Shown here piece by piece: positions 49,177 through 61,339 of a stretch of 64,000 nucleotides of DNA (position 1 is its first letter; each line of letters starts with the position of its first letter). This DNA is from Populus alba (lineage: Eukaryota; Streptophyta; Magnoliopsida; Malpighiales; Salicaceae): contig NC_133290.1 of NCBI RefSeq assembly GCF_005239225.2, positions 9,804,204 through 9,868,203 on the forward strand. Direction: 5' to 3'. A program made the translations under genes and the position numbers. The notes beneath the pieces are model-generated. The model had not been told where the DNA came from and made no database searches. It worked only from the letters and a program-made list of their open reading frames with translations.

Positions 49177-51732
49177 ATGCCAGCCGCAGCAATCTTATCG
49201 CTTCCAGCACCTCCTGTTAATGGAGATGGGTCTCCTCCTCCACCATCCCAAGTGATAGAACAGCAGCCAAGGGAAGGTAGACCGGAAAATGAGGAGCAGA
49301 ACAGAGCACCAGTTGCAACCCATACGAGAACCATTGGAATTATTCATCCTCCACCGGATATTAGGAGTATTGTTGATAAAACCTCGCAGTTTGTGGCAAA
49401 AAATGGACCTGAGTTTGAGAAGAGGATTATTGCAAACAATGCTAATAATGCCAAGTTCAATTTTTTGAATCCATCGGATCCATATCATGCTTATTATCAG
49501 CATCGTTTGACAGAATTTCGTGCACAGAATCAAGCTCCTGGACAGCAGCCTGCTTCACAGCCTGCGGATTCAGCTGCCCCTGATTCAGCTACAAAACCTG
49601 ATTTGGCTACTGATTCAAATGAAGCAGCTACCAAACCGGATCCTGCAGCCCAGTTTAGACTACCTCCTCCTAAGGTTCTTGAACCCCCAGAAGCAGAGCA
49701 GTATACTGTTCGGCTTCCAGAAGGAATTACTGGAGAGGAACTTGATATTATTAAGCTCACGGCTCAGTTTGTAGCTCGAAATGGGCAAACATTCTTGACT
49801 GGATTGACGAACAGGGAGATGAACAATCCTCAGTTCCACTTTTTGAAGCCAACCCACAGCATGTTCACCTTCTTTACTGGACTTGCTGATGCATATTCTA
49901 AAGTTTTGATGCCTCCCAGGGGTTTGACTGAGAAGCTGACAAAGAGTGTTGATGACATGACCACTGTGCTTGAAAGATGCTTGCATCGCCTTGAATGGGA
50001 ACGCTCACAGGAGCAGGCAAGACAGAAAGCTGAGGATGAGATTGAACAGGAGCGGATGCAAATGGCAATGATTGATTGGCATGATTTTGTTGTGGTTGAG
50101 ACTATAGACTTTGCAGACGATGAAGATGAGGACTTGCCCCCTCCAATGACACTTGAGGAGGTTATAAGGAGGAGCAAGATATCTGCTATGGATGAAGACG
50201 AAATCATTGAGCCTGGAAAGGAGATGGAAATGGAAATGGACGAGGAAGAGATGCAGCTAGTGGAGGAAGGCATGAGGATTGCAAGTATCGAAGAGAATGA
50301 TGGTGAGAAAGACACAAGGACAAATGAGGAACCAGAACCACCTATGAGGATTGTGAAAAATTGGAAGAGACCTGAGGAGAGGATCCCTGCTGAAAGAGAC
50401 CCAACAAAATTTGTTGTTTCCCCTATCACTGGTGAGCTAATTCCCATTAGTGAGATGTCCGAGCATATGAGAATTTCCCTCATTGATCCGAAGTACAAGG
50501 AGCAAAAGGAAAGGATGTTTGCCAAGATTCGGGAAACTACTCTTGCTCAGGATGATGAGATCTCCCGAAACATAGTGGGACTTGCACGATTACGTCCTGA
50601 TATCTTTGGCACAACGGAGGAAGAAGTTTCTAATGCTGTGAAGGCTGAAATTCAGAAGAAGAAAGATGAGCAGCCGAAGCAGGTCATATGGGATGGTCAC
50701 TCGGGAAGCATTGGGCGCACTGCAAACCAAGCTATGTCTCAGAATGCTGGTGAGGATCAAAATGAAGCTGTTAATAATGATGCAAGGAACCTCCCAGGCC
50801 CAGCAGCTCCCCCTCCCCGACCTGGTGTGCTGCCAGTCCGTCCCCTCCCTCCACCACCAGGACTGCAGTTGAATCTTCTTCGTGTACCTCCAAATACAGT
50901 TCAATATTCTGGTCCAGCTGGTGGGGCATATCCTGTACCTCCACAAAGGCCGGTCGGTATTCCAATGATGCAGCCAAATTACCCCCCTCCTCCTCCAATG
51001 CAAATGGCATCTGGACAGCAACCCATTATGGTAAATCGACCACCCCCTATGCCTCCATCTATGTCTGGGAATCCAAGCATGCATGTGCCGCCTCCACCTG
51101 GATCTCAATATAATTCTATGGCAGTTCCTCGACCTTTTGTCCCTCTTCCTGTACCCCAACCCGGATTGCCTATGATGCCTCCACCACCTCCTTTGCCTCA
51201 AGGAATGCCTCCACCACCTCCACCTGAGGATGCTCCTCCTCCACTTCCAGATGAGCCAGAGCCCAAGAGGCAGAGGCTTGATGATTCTGCACTTGTTCCA
51301 GAAGATCAGTTTCTGGCTCAACATCTGGTATGGGTTTTTCTTTTTCAAAATTGTGACTCTTATTCTGCAGTATTGGATTGGTCATTCCTGATTTGTGTCT
51401 GAACGCGGTCTTTCTTCATTTATCTGACTACATGATCAACTGATATTGTGCCTTTTATGCAGGGACCTGTGCGCATCACTGTTGCCGTTCCCAATCTTGA
51501 TGAAGGAAATCTCAAAGGGCAAGTTCTGGAGATTATGATGCAGTCCTTGTCCGAAACTGTTGGCAGCCTGAAGGAAAAAATTGCTGGAGAGATCCAACTT
51601 CCTGCCAACAAACAGAAATTGAGTGGAAAAGCTGGTTTTCTCAAGGATAATATGTCACTTGCATATTACAATGTTGGACCAGGAGAATCTCTGTCTCTCT
51701 CTTTGAGAGAGCGTGGTGGTAGAAAGAGATGA
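49177..51732 (+). CDS. SF3A1: Splicing factor 3A subunit 1 (806 aa)
   Basis: Two coding exons, 49177-51327 and 51463-51732, join in phase 0 to give 806 residues, close to the plant family length (about 785 in Arabidopsis). The start is the first ATG after the leader intron and opens a Pro-rich N terminus. Two SWAP/surp domains follow, beginning DIRSIVDKTSQFVAKNG at about 61 and DIIKLTAQFVARNGQTF at about 190. A PRP21-like acidic middle comes next (residues about 250-450), then a Pro/Met/Gly-rich region from about 535, a nuclear-localisation-like EPKRQR near 693, and a C-terminal ubiquitin-like domain (about 718-806) ending GGRKR. SF3A1 is part of the SF3A complex, which joins U2 snRNP to make the 17S form that binds the branch site. 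It acts in the nucleus. No lesion is seen. Confidence 0.96.
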
Positions 51733-52125
51733 AGAGGCTCTTCGATGTGGCCCATTCAAGGTTTTTGATAGAACTTTCTCATCACCAGAGATTTTCACAT
51801 ATTCCTATGGGACTTTGTTATTTTGCTTCCTTTGATGCTATGCTGGAAATTATAATGGCAATGTATTGTTAGTATGATTATATGACTCATTGTTGCTATG
51901 TTGAATTGTTATATTTGAACTGATAGCGAGTGGTATTAAATACAGATATGGCGTCATGGCAAGTGTTTCTTTAAGGGCAGTGGAAAGTAGACCAGTTTCT
52001 TTTGCCTAGGAACGGCAAGCCATCTGCTTACATCACTAACTACTGCTTCCTTCTGCATTTGCAGTTGTTTCTCTGGAAAATAAGTGCTTCATGGTCTTAT
52101 TTTGTTTTTTTGAGTTCTTGTTATC

Positions 52126-52131
52126 AATAAA
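52126..52131 (+). terminator. Candidate polyadenylation signal of SF3A1
   Basis: AATAAA about 395 bp after the stop codon, following T/G-rich DNA. Other near-matches exist closer to the stop, so this is tentative. Confidence 0.3.
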
Positions 52132-52149
52132 TTGATGATATTTTATGGC

Positions 52150-53470
52150 CTCAATTTTTCTTCTGTTTTTTAGTTTTGTTGCTGCAAGTTCTTTTCTTGG
52201 TAAATGAGGGTGATTTACTAGAACTAGGCTTTGTTTTGTAGGTAAGTGATTTTGCCTGGGCTGTAGGGATGAGTGGGTGCATGCAGATTATACTAAGCAC
52301 CCAACCTTCTTTCTCTTGTGGAGGGATTATGCTTCAATAGTTTGTTTCTATTTTGATGTCATGCTTTCCTTTAACTAGCCAAGTAGCTAGCAGTGAGTTG
52401 GTGTTTTCTGATACTTTTCTTCTATGGCAACAGAAATGCAACTAACCTGTAATGGATGGAATGATCTCTGCAACCCAGTGCATTTTAGCTGAGGCAGGTC
52501 GGTGATTCACCCATCTCATAAGTAGTGGCTTCTCCTCGTGCTGAATCGTGATCGCAGTGCCTGAACCTGCTTCTTATTCACCCATCTTCTTCTTTTATGC
52601 AGTGTTTACTACGGTTCATTGCTATTACAAGGAGGCTGCCAATTGGCTTCAATATTGATTTTTTCCTTCTGGGATGTGGCTTACTAATCTTTGTTTTTAG
52701 CTGGATATGGTAGATCACAACATTAGGTAGTTTATGGATCTATGCAATTGTCAGATCTTTCTGTTCTATAATCTTCTAGTATTTTCTCTAATATGTTGCT
52801 CCTTTGTGAGTCGAGAAATTGGAATTAGAATCTGTTTTCATTGGTAGCCACCAATAACTGCGTGCATTTCTGGTTTTTTATTGCCATTTTTTTATGGCTA
52901 TTTTGCCTGGGTTCTTTCTTAATCTTTCTGGCTATAAGCTGGTTAGCATGGCAGCATTTCTGGTTCTTGGTACGTAGCAGCCAAATTTATTTGCTACGTC
53001 CCTGTTGCGTATAAACCATTATCGGAACTGGCCCGTTTACCTTCTTGTTCTAGGTCTAGAGTGTGCCTTTTCAAGACTGTAGGTCAGTGCCCTTGGCCGG
53101 ATTACGAGTATCGGTACTATCTAACCACCAGCGTTCTGCAGACAACGTGTAGCACGACTACTTTAATGTTTCATCTCAGTGAGAGTGTAACAGAAGATGA
53201 AGATGATAAATCACTTTAAATGACCAGAATTGGTCTCGGTGAAATCATTATCAATCGTCCACTTTAAGCCAATGGAACTACTAATTTTAGGCTGGAATTC
53301 ACCTGGAATTTCCACTCAGCCAAGAAAGATTTACAAGCACTGATAAGAAATATTTACTACAGGTTGAGCAAATGTTTACGCTCGAATTCACCAGGAACAT
53401 CCACTCAGCCAAGAAAGAAAAGCACTGTGGATCCATCACAATGTACTTTGTTGCTGTCTAATTGCCAGCC
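52150..53470. other. SF3A1 downstream region, nothing firm
   Basis: Balanced-composition DNA without a frame or bounded repeat. Two imperfect copies of a ~45-bp segment containing ccactcagccaagaaaga lie at about 53290-53335 and 53380-53420. A weak hairpin is possible around 52490-52575 (gaggcaggt/acctgcttc). Confidence 0.4.
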
Positions 53471-53555
53471 AATTATGCAGATAAGGTAGTGTGGTTACAA
53501 TCATAATCCATATTACAATGCAAGTGTGCAAGCGTATGAGGCAATGCCTTGAGCT

Positions 53556-53735
53556 GTGGGAAGTCATTTTTCTTTGAAGCTGCTATGATTCTGGACGTCT
53601 GGAACATCAACCCCTGTGATCTTCTCTTTGATGGATGGATAGTTGGAAGTCCTTTGATGCCTTGAGCTGCTACGATATGGCCAGCTTCTGACATCCTCTC
53701 TCTGACCGCCCATTCCGCCTTCTTCCTTGTTGATT
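53556..53735 (-). other. Unidentified minus-strand open segment
   Basis: One minus frame reads about 55 codons including GGMGGQREDVRSWPYRSSS, then a Ser/Lys-rich stretch, then a stop at about 53556. Balanced base composition and charged, Ser-rich content are exon-like, and an AG precedes the frame. A second minus frame is also open over 53473-53694. No family is recognised and no upstream exon was found, so it may be the last exon of a dead gene or chance. Confidence 0.25.
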
Positions 53736-53972
53736 ACATAATGCTATTCCTTCTAAGGCAATGCCAAACGATACAAACCTGCAAAATTCTTGAAGCTAGA
53801 AAAGATTCTCAATTAGTGGATTGTTTAATACCAAAAACATATGAATATAACAAGAGAACTAATCACAAAGTTGATATAAGGAGTTCTCAAAAAAATGTAC
53901 CCTATATATACCCTAAAATTTTATTTTACCGAGATTTGATATAAGCATTTCAAATCAAGACATGTGACATTA

Positions 53973-53974
<2 letters not shown>

Positions 53975-54016
<42 letters not shown>
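53975..54016. repeat. (AT)n microsatellite, 21 copies
   Basis: Perfect AT dinucleotide run, the longest in the window. Confidence 0.95.
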
Positions 54017-54019
<3 letters not shown>

Positions 54020-54267
54020 TAAAGAAACATCGGTTGATATTGAGCCCATAAATAGAAATTTGATAGAAAAGTATGTTTTAATTTCCCATGAAAGATGTTT
54101 TTAATATCCATAAAACAATATTGTTTTATAAACTACAATCACATCATTCTTTTACAATAAAGCAATTTAAAGATAAGAAACAAGACAAGAAAAGACTTCC
54201 AATTGTTATTGGTTATGATAAAATCTTTTTATGGTTAATTGGCAAGCATGTTAAACCATGATGTTTT

Positions 54268-54771
54268 TGTTGGGAAATCCGACCGGTGATGTTCTAATAG
54301 TTGCCTATTGAAAGCTAAGTACACTAACACAATATTTAACGTGGTTCAACAAACCGCTTATATCCACGGGAGAAGAGCCAATATTATTAGAGATATAGAG
54401 AAAGGGTTATGACACACATGGAGGAGGAAGATCACTTCACTCAAACTCAACTCTCATTACTCTCACACACTGCTACACATGGCAGCAGAGCTGCTACCCT
54501 TGGCAACCACTCATCTTTCTCTCATCCTCTCTTTTCTTCACATCTTTGGCTCTACATTTTCTCTCATTTTGCTCTCAAATAATATTTCTATCTATAGGCA
54601 TCAATGGTAAGGCAAGATGCCATAAATTATGGCACAAGTGGTGGCGGCACATGGGTTGCACCATTTTATCAAATGGTTGGTGCAACTTCCATTGTAGCCT
54701 TTTGACAATGGCAACCCTCTCCTAGAGTAGGTTGCACATGTTGTTGTCCATTAAATGGCAACATCCCAACA
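54268..54771 (-). repeat. 3' LTR of the non-coding retrotransposon
   Basis: Starts TGTTGGGAAATCCGACCGG and ends ATCCCAACA on the plus strand, giving the inverted ends TGTTGGG/CCCAACA. It is followed inward by the polypurine tract. Confidence 0.93.
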
Positions 54772-55599
54772 ATCACCCCCTTTGATATTTATATGGGTAA
54801 TTGTCCTCTTGCTTCTTCAGCACAAGCTTGCATCCCGCAGCTCTTCCAAGCTTACCATTTTGAAAGCGTCTGTGACTAAGTTTACAGGTACTCGCCAAAC
54901 CTTTCAATCACCAGAGTCACCCAAGCACCCATTTGCTCACTCCAAAGGATCACTTCAACCAAATGGTTTGTCACATCTCATCTGAAGAGTGTTAACGCTT
55001 ATCTCTAGGACACAACATTCCCCTTCGAGCGTATTAACCATGCTTGGTCCGGAATGATTTTTCAAGCCTCACACCAAGCCTTACAACACCCCCTCAAACA
55101 AATATTCTCAAGTGCGATAGTCATTGAGTATTTCAATGTGATCATAAGCTCACCACTCTTTCAAGAGTCTACTCATCTAGGAGTTACGCCTGCCCTGTGT
55201 TCCACCTTAGGAACCATGCCTTACTTCTCCGCGAGTCTCCCGCTCTTAGTCTCAAGAGTCCAGGTAGCTCTCCACCTTTAACCATAGGGGCAACCCATTA
55301 AAGGTTGATAAATATTTGTCTTCATACTCTGAGTATTACAATACCATTACCAAGCTCACCACCTTAACAAGAGTCAACTTGTTCCAGGAACCTGCGCATG
55401 CCCTCTGCTCATTCCTAGTAGTCGCGTCTTAATGCTCCACAAGTCACCCACTTATTGTCCAAGAAAAATGTCTTCTAGCTCAATGATCTTTAGCATGAGG
55501 CAATATCCATGAAAGTCAAACCGATATTTATCTCCATACTCATCATAACCACTTCATTGACTATACACCTGTCCATTTATATCTAATCATCTCATTGGT

Positions 55600-55875
55600 T
55601 CTAGGGTGTTTTGAATTGGGGCTCCTACATGGCCCCCACACCTTCTCTAAGGTATCTTCGCTTGTTGTCATAAGATAGTCTAAACTGAGGCTCCTATCAT
55701 GGCCCTTACACCTTCTCTCAAAGGTGTCTCCGTTCATCGTCATACGGCGGTCTGATCTTAGACTCATATTATGGCCCTCATATCTTCTGTCTGAGGTGTC
55801 TTCGCTCGTCATACGGCGGTCTGAACTTGGACTCATATCATGGTCCTCACACCTTCTCTCTAAGGTGTATTTGTC
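55600..55875. repeat. ~65-70 bp tandem repeats inside the retrotransposon
   Basis: About four units contain variants of catatcatggccctcacacc, ttctctctaaggtgtcttcg and tcatacggcggtctgaactt. The minus-strand frame across them spells a repeated SSDRRMTSEDTSDRR-like peptide, which is a by-product of the repeats. Confidence 0.85.
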
Positions 55876-57733
55876 TTTCATAGGCGGTCACATCCTCCTT
55901 CAGTAGAGAGAGTTGTGGTACACTCCTCGCAATCCTCCACTTCGATTTCTATGTTTAGAGCTTCTACGCCTTTCTGCTTGATAGATCCACCTACACTAAC
56001 TCTTCTTGGTGTCTTTGCCTTTCATCATAGGCAATCGTTTTTTATCACAAGCATTTGCAACCCCTTAATTAGGTGCCTCCACAACAGCTCTCTTTCCATC
56101 CTTGCATGCATTGGAAAGGTCTTCACATATTGTTTGCATCAAGAGCACAAGAGACTTCATGTTGTACAACCTTTACACACAGTCTCTCTAAGCTTCATCT
56201 GGGAACTCTTCTTCTCTTTGCACCTGTTGTCTCATTATAGTAGTTCATTGGATCCTACAGGTACTCATGCACAATCTTTATGTGCCCTCGTGCAATTTCT
56301 GTTCTCCAGATTTCTCCATATTCCTTGCTTATGTTTGAAAGCAACTCATCCTGTCATAACATCTATCTAAGTCAAAATAGGGTGTCAATCTTTATCCCCT
56401 TGCTGTATTTCTCTTCCATTATCAGGGTCTTCATCAATTTTCCCCTCGAGAAATCACAGTCATCGAATCTAACTTCTTTGAAGAAATCACCACTCCATCA
56501 GATCCTTGATCATACGGAACCCAATTGTTCCTTTGTGTTGTCATCCTACTAGTCTTTAACAGTTTCATTACAAACTGTTACATATACAAAAATAGTATCA
56601 TATAGATAATCCTTCAACTAAGCAAGTTTTCTAGAAAGATTGGAGGGGTCACAATGGTCCCGCTTAAAAACCTAATCTCCTAGCCAGAACTTTTTAAGCC
56701 ATATATATCCATCGTACTACCTTTTCGTATATACAACCATTTGCTAGCTTTATTGCGGCTTTTCTTTACAAGTGATTTGGAATATTTTTTTATACCTGAT
56801 TTCTCAACATCTGGCGAGACTACCAGTGCTTAGATTCATCAAAATTGGTCTTCGTCAATTTTCACTCTCCACCTCAAATCGTCCACATGATTGGGTGTTC
56901 ATAGTATCCCAATTTTGTCTTCCCTCAAAACAATTAAATTTCCCAATTAAATAATTCAACACATATAATTGGGCAAATGTGTGTGACTTCTTCATCTTCA
57001 TCTTCATCTCCATCGACCACCATGATGACATTTCAATGCCTCCTAATCGGGCAATCTCTCTTTAATAATTCACCACCGCTGTTTTTGGTCTCAATCTCAA
57101 TGATTGGACTACACCATTGCATCTGGAATGATCAAATTAGCTAGAAACAAGTCTAAAATTGTCCAAATCACATTTCAGACGGCTAAGATTTGATCAAACA
57201 ATTCTGGCCTCATTAACGGCTCAAATTCAATCTCAGATCCAGTTGCACGTAAGATCAAATACATTAGATCCTATCCCTCGGCTCGTGGCTCGGCTCCAAC
57301 TCGGCTCGGCTCTGCTCAACTCAGCTTGGCTCGTGGCTGATGATGTGTCAAATGGGTCCCACAGATGCTGGTGTGTTTGCTGACTGGGCGCTGACATGGC
57401 ATGCCAACTATGCATGCTAACACCATGATTGCATCATGATGACATCATCCTCCATCCAGGTCAGTCACGTGGGTCGGGTCATCTGGTATTCGGGTCGAGT
57501 CAACCCATCCGGGCAAAAAAGACTCATGGGGCTCATCTGCGCTCGTGGGCAAACGCCTCGCCGGCGTGTGGTGGCACGTGCGTCCATTTTCAACGTCAAA
57601 ATTTTATGTTGTTTTCACTAGTGTACTCGTATCTTCTTCCTCTACATAGTGGTATGGTCAAAACATAATTTTGACAACTTTTAATTTTTTGAGCAAAAAT
57701 CAACCACTTTAAACCATATGCTCTTATATCAAT

Positions 57734-58237
57734 TGTTGGGGAATCCGACCGGTGATGTTCTGATAGTTGTCCATTGGAGGCTAAGCACACTGACACAATA
57801 TTTAACATGATTCGGCAAACTGTCTACTTCCACGGGAGAAAAGCCAATATTATTAGAGATATAGAGAAAGGGTTACAACACTTATGAAAAAGGAGGATCA
57901 CTTCACTCAAACTCAACTCTCATTGCTCTCACACACTGCTGCACATGGCAGCAAAGCTGCTGCCCTTGACAGCCACTCCTCTTTCTCTCTTCCTCTCTTT
58001 TCTTCACATCTTTGGCTCTATAGTTTCTCTCATTTTGCTCTCAAATAATGCCTTTATTTATAGGCGTCAATTGTAAGGCAAGAGGCCATAAATTATGGCA
58101 CAAATAGTGACAGCACATGGGTTACATCATTTTGTCAAATAGTTGGTGCAACTTCCATTGTAGCCTTTTAACAATGGCAACCCTCTCCTAGAGTAAGTTG
58201 TACATGTTGTTGTCCATTAAATGGCAACATCCCAACA
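57734..58237 (-). repeat. 5' LTR of the non-coding retrotransposon
   Basis: Same 504-bp length and ends as the copy at 54268-54771, with substitutions scattered along it but no net length change. Confidence 0.93.
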
Positions 58238-58242
58238 GTTTT

Positions 58243-59540
58243 TAAAATATGAACTTAAGTAGTATGAATTGCGAGTACCATGCTAACAAATGAGCATGGA
58301 TGACTAGGATTTTCTTCCAAAATTAAGTTTTCAACAAATTAATAGAAAAAATAAATAGTAAAAAAGATCTTTTACTTATTGATAATTGTCTTGCCCATCC
58401 AAAAACTATTAAAGATTTGAAAAATATTGAAATGTTTTTCTTGCCACCAACACAATATTAAATATTTAACTTTGTGATGCAAAGATCATGCAAGCTTTTA
58501 ATATGCATTATTATCATTGATTTTATTAAAATCTTTTAGAGAGTTGTGAAATTGAGCTCCTAAATCCAAATAAGATAAATGTTTAGAAGCAATGAGTCTT
58601 GTAATCTCTGCATGGACAACAAAAGTTAAAGCAAGTACAATTGCAAATTCTTTTCGACATTGTAAAACTAGGTCTATAAATAATGTGGCTTTAGAGAATT
58701 TGGATCAATACTCAAATGCTGGAGGTGTTCAAAAATTGCATGTCCATGAATAATGTGTCTTTAAAAAAAAAAACTTTGTTTTTATGCATAATTAACCAAT
58801 AATATAATGTTTATTCACATCAATAATGTGTTTAAATGGTTTTTAATCCTAGAGTTTTAGTTTTAAACTAAAACTCATCTTAAAAAATCATGATGTTTAA
58901 GTGATAAACGAAGTAAGTGAATGCTAGATTATTGATTCGTGCATGATTTTCAACGTGTATATGCCATTATTTTGACCAAATCTGGTATGTTTTGGGTTCT
59001 ATGTTGTTGGGTTCATTTCGATGTACTTGATAAGAAAAACAACTGTGTTTTATTTTTTTATTATGTTTCTTGTTCTTTCAATTATTTTTAAAAATAACAT
59101 AAGATTCAATTTCATAAAATCATACTTTAATTTATTATTGAAATATTCCATGATATATTGGATACACGAGAGCGTACGAAACATATCCTAACACACAAAG
59201 TCATGTTAACATAACTTGAAAGGATGAAATTAAAAAAATAAAAAATTAATGATCAAAATAAAAAAATTTAAAAACTTTAGGAGATTAGAATGAAAAAATT
59301 GGTTATAAACAACAACATGAATAGTGAAATATGAAAGGATACATGATAGATCAACAATAAAATAACAAATTCTTTCATAGTATGTTTGGAACCTTTTGAA
59401 TTGAATTTAATTAATAGATTTTAATTAAATTGAATGTTTAGATCTATTTTGAGTGTCAAGAATTGAATTTCAAATAGAATTCAATCTCTAAAAATAAAAT
59501 TCAACCCCTTTGATCTACTACATTAAGAGAAGAAATTAAG
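58243..59540. other. AT-rich intergenic DNA
   Basis: No gene, RNA or bounded repeat recognised. Confidence 0.4.
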
Positions 59541-59715
59541 GTCATGTTTGATTGCAGGAAAGTGAATTCCTGAAATTCACTTTCCTTGTTTTCCTGTGTT
59601 TGGTAACAATATGAAAAGGTAGTCAAAGAAAAATGAATTCCAGTCAAACTGAAAAAAGTAACGTTACCAAAGGAAAGTGTTTTCTTTCTGTTAAAGAAAG
59701 GAAAACACTTTACTT
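59540..59715. repeat. Compound hairpin, MITE-like
   Basis: A 13-bp stem (aggaaagtgaatt, 59556-59568, with its complement at 59574-59586) has a 5-base loop. A second stem at 59674-59689/59694-59711 (aaagtgttttctttct and partner, one bulge) contains the related word ggaaagtg. A palindrome gtaacgttac lies between. The shared aggaaagtg words at both ends and the phrase catgtttgattgcagg suggest a short TIR element. Confidence 0.5.
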
Positions 59716-59819
59716 TTTTTTCAGCTCCGTTCATTTTTTTATACACAGCTCTGAGAAATTTTTCTTCAAAATCACACAGTCTCTTTTTCTTCAAAATCAA
59801 TTGGAAGCTAAGCAGGAAC

Positions 59820-61300
59820 AAGAGTTTTCTTCTTCATGAATCACAATCGGCAACTCACTAAACAAACAAAGAGAAAAAACCGGGGGGAGAGGGGGTAACT
59901 GTGTTCTGTGAGATCAAAACGGTTTGGTGGGGGGGGAGATTTCTATATATTTTAAAAAGTTACTCTCTCTTCTAAGATCACTGCACATCATAAAGAGAGA
60001 AACATATGCTATGATATTTTTTACACAACAAAATTTCTTCAACTATCGTAGCCAAGACTTTTCGTAAAATATTATACTTTGCCAAGCTTTTTTTTTTTTA
60101 AAATAATAATAATTAAAAATAGAGCATTTCAAATCATTAAAGAATTGAGCGTTAAGATCCACTCTGTTGTACTCTAGTCTATTCACCTTTCCATTTTTAT
60201 TTTATATATATATAAAAGATTTCCAAACCCAAAGCTACTTATAGTATACTATATGATATTTTCTAAAAGTATTTTTTATTTAAAAATATATTAAAAATAA
60301 TTTTTATTGTTTTTATTTTTATTTTTTATATCATTACGTCAAAATAGTAAATTAATTTATTTATAGGATAGGTAATATTTTATTTATTTGCGAGAAAAAT
60401 TGTAAATTAATTATTTTAAAATTTAACTGTTTGTTTGTATCAAAGCTCACAGCTTTTTACTATTAAAAAAAAACTAAAGCTTTAATTACAAATTATAATA
60501 ATATAATTTCATTAAAAAAAATTATAATGAGATGAGTTACTGGGTTATTTAAAATTCAAGCATTTTACTACTGCTGTATCAAAGATAATTTTTCTTTTTA
60601 ATTTAATAATCAAGAATATTTTTTAAAATTATGTTTTCCATATTCGGACTTGAGCTCTTCCTACCCGAGTCTTGGATGAGGCATTTATTAGAAAATTATT
60701 TTTCTACAATATTTTCTAAATTCGAACTGAGACAATTCAATAGGATTAGATCCTAACCCTTCACTAGGTCAGCCCATTAATGTGATGTAACAACACTCCT
60801 AGTCTATAATTTGAAAGGGCTAAACCTTTCCTTAATGGGCCTACAAATTAACTCATGTAGCCCAAACAACAACAAAATAAAAGTTGGGCTAATTTCATTT
60901 GACCCCTTTAAGTATATGGTCTTTATCAGTTTTTTCCCAAAATTTTATTCTATGACAATTACCCCCTTGACATTTCATCCATTTATCAATAAGTTCTTCT
61001 GTATATTTTTATTAAGGGGTCAATTCAATAAGTTTTCTTTGAAAATTAAATTATATATAAATTTCTTAAATTTTTTACTTTAATTTTTTAAAATATTTAT
61101 TGATAAACTATGTATATATTTGAAAATAATTAAAATTAATAAAATAAAAAAGTAAAATATTTGTCAATCCCTGGATGGAAGGACCTTACTAACAAATGAT
61201 GAAACATCAAGGGGTCAATTGAAGTGAACAAAGTTTTTAAAAGAAATGGTGACATGAAATTGATCCTTAAAACTCCCCGTTTAATTTGAAGTAAAAACAT
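59820..61300. other. AT-rich intergenic DNA upstream of the UBE3D-like gene
   Basis: Oligo-A/T tracts and low complexity. Phrases such as gaccccttt and aaggggtcaattcaa/aaggggtcaattgaag (61013 and 61210) are repeated, suggesting remnants of a short element. No gene is seen. Confidence 0.4.
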
Positions 61301-61339
61301 GCCTTTTACTGTAACATAAACAAAATTTAAAAACTCTAA

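Larger units (their letters stand above)
54268..58237 (-). mobile_element. Complete non-coding LTR retrotransposon (3970 bp)
   Basis: Two direct LTRs of 504 bp each bound the element, and a perfect 5-bp target duplication GTTTT flanks it (54263-54267 and 58238-58242). It points left. Next to the right-hand LTR the minus strand reads tgatataagagc, a decayed copy of the tRNA-iMet primer site TGGTATCAGAGC. Next to the left-hand LTR it reads aaagggggtga, a polypurine tract. The ~2.96-kb interior has no gag or pol homology on either strand, so the element is non-autonomous, larger than a TRIM and smaller than typical LARDs. The LTRs differ at many positions, so the insertion is not recent. Confidence 0.93.

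Noticed and set aside
49195..51385. Long minus-strand frames across SF3A1
   Set aside because: They are shadows of the plus-strand coding exon, with no promoter, splice context or homology.
52490..52575. Weak hairpin considered as a snoRNA or miRNA gene
   Set aside because: Stem is short and imperfect, and no convincing C/D or H/ACA boxes or plant snRNA-type promoter words are present.
55561..55881. 106-codon minus frame with repeated SDRRMT peptides
   Set aside because: It mirrors the ~68-bp tandem repeats inside a non-coding retrotransposon, and no homology is seen.
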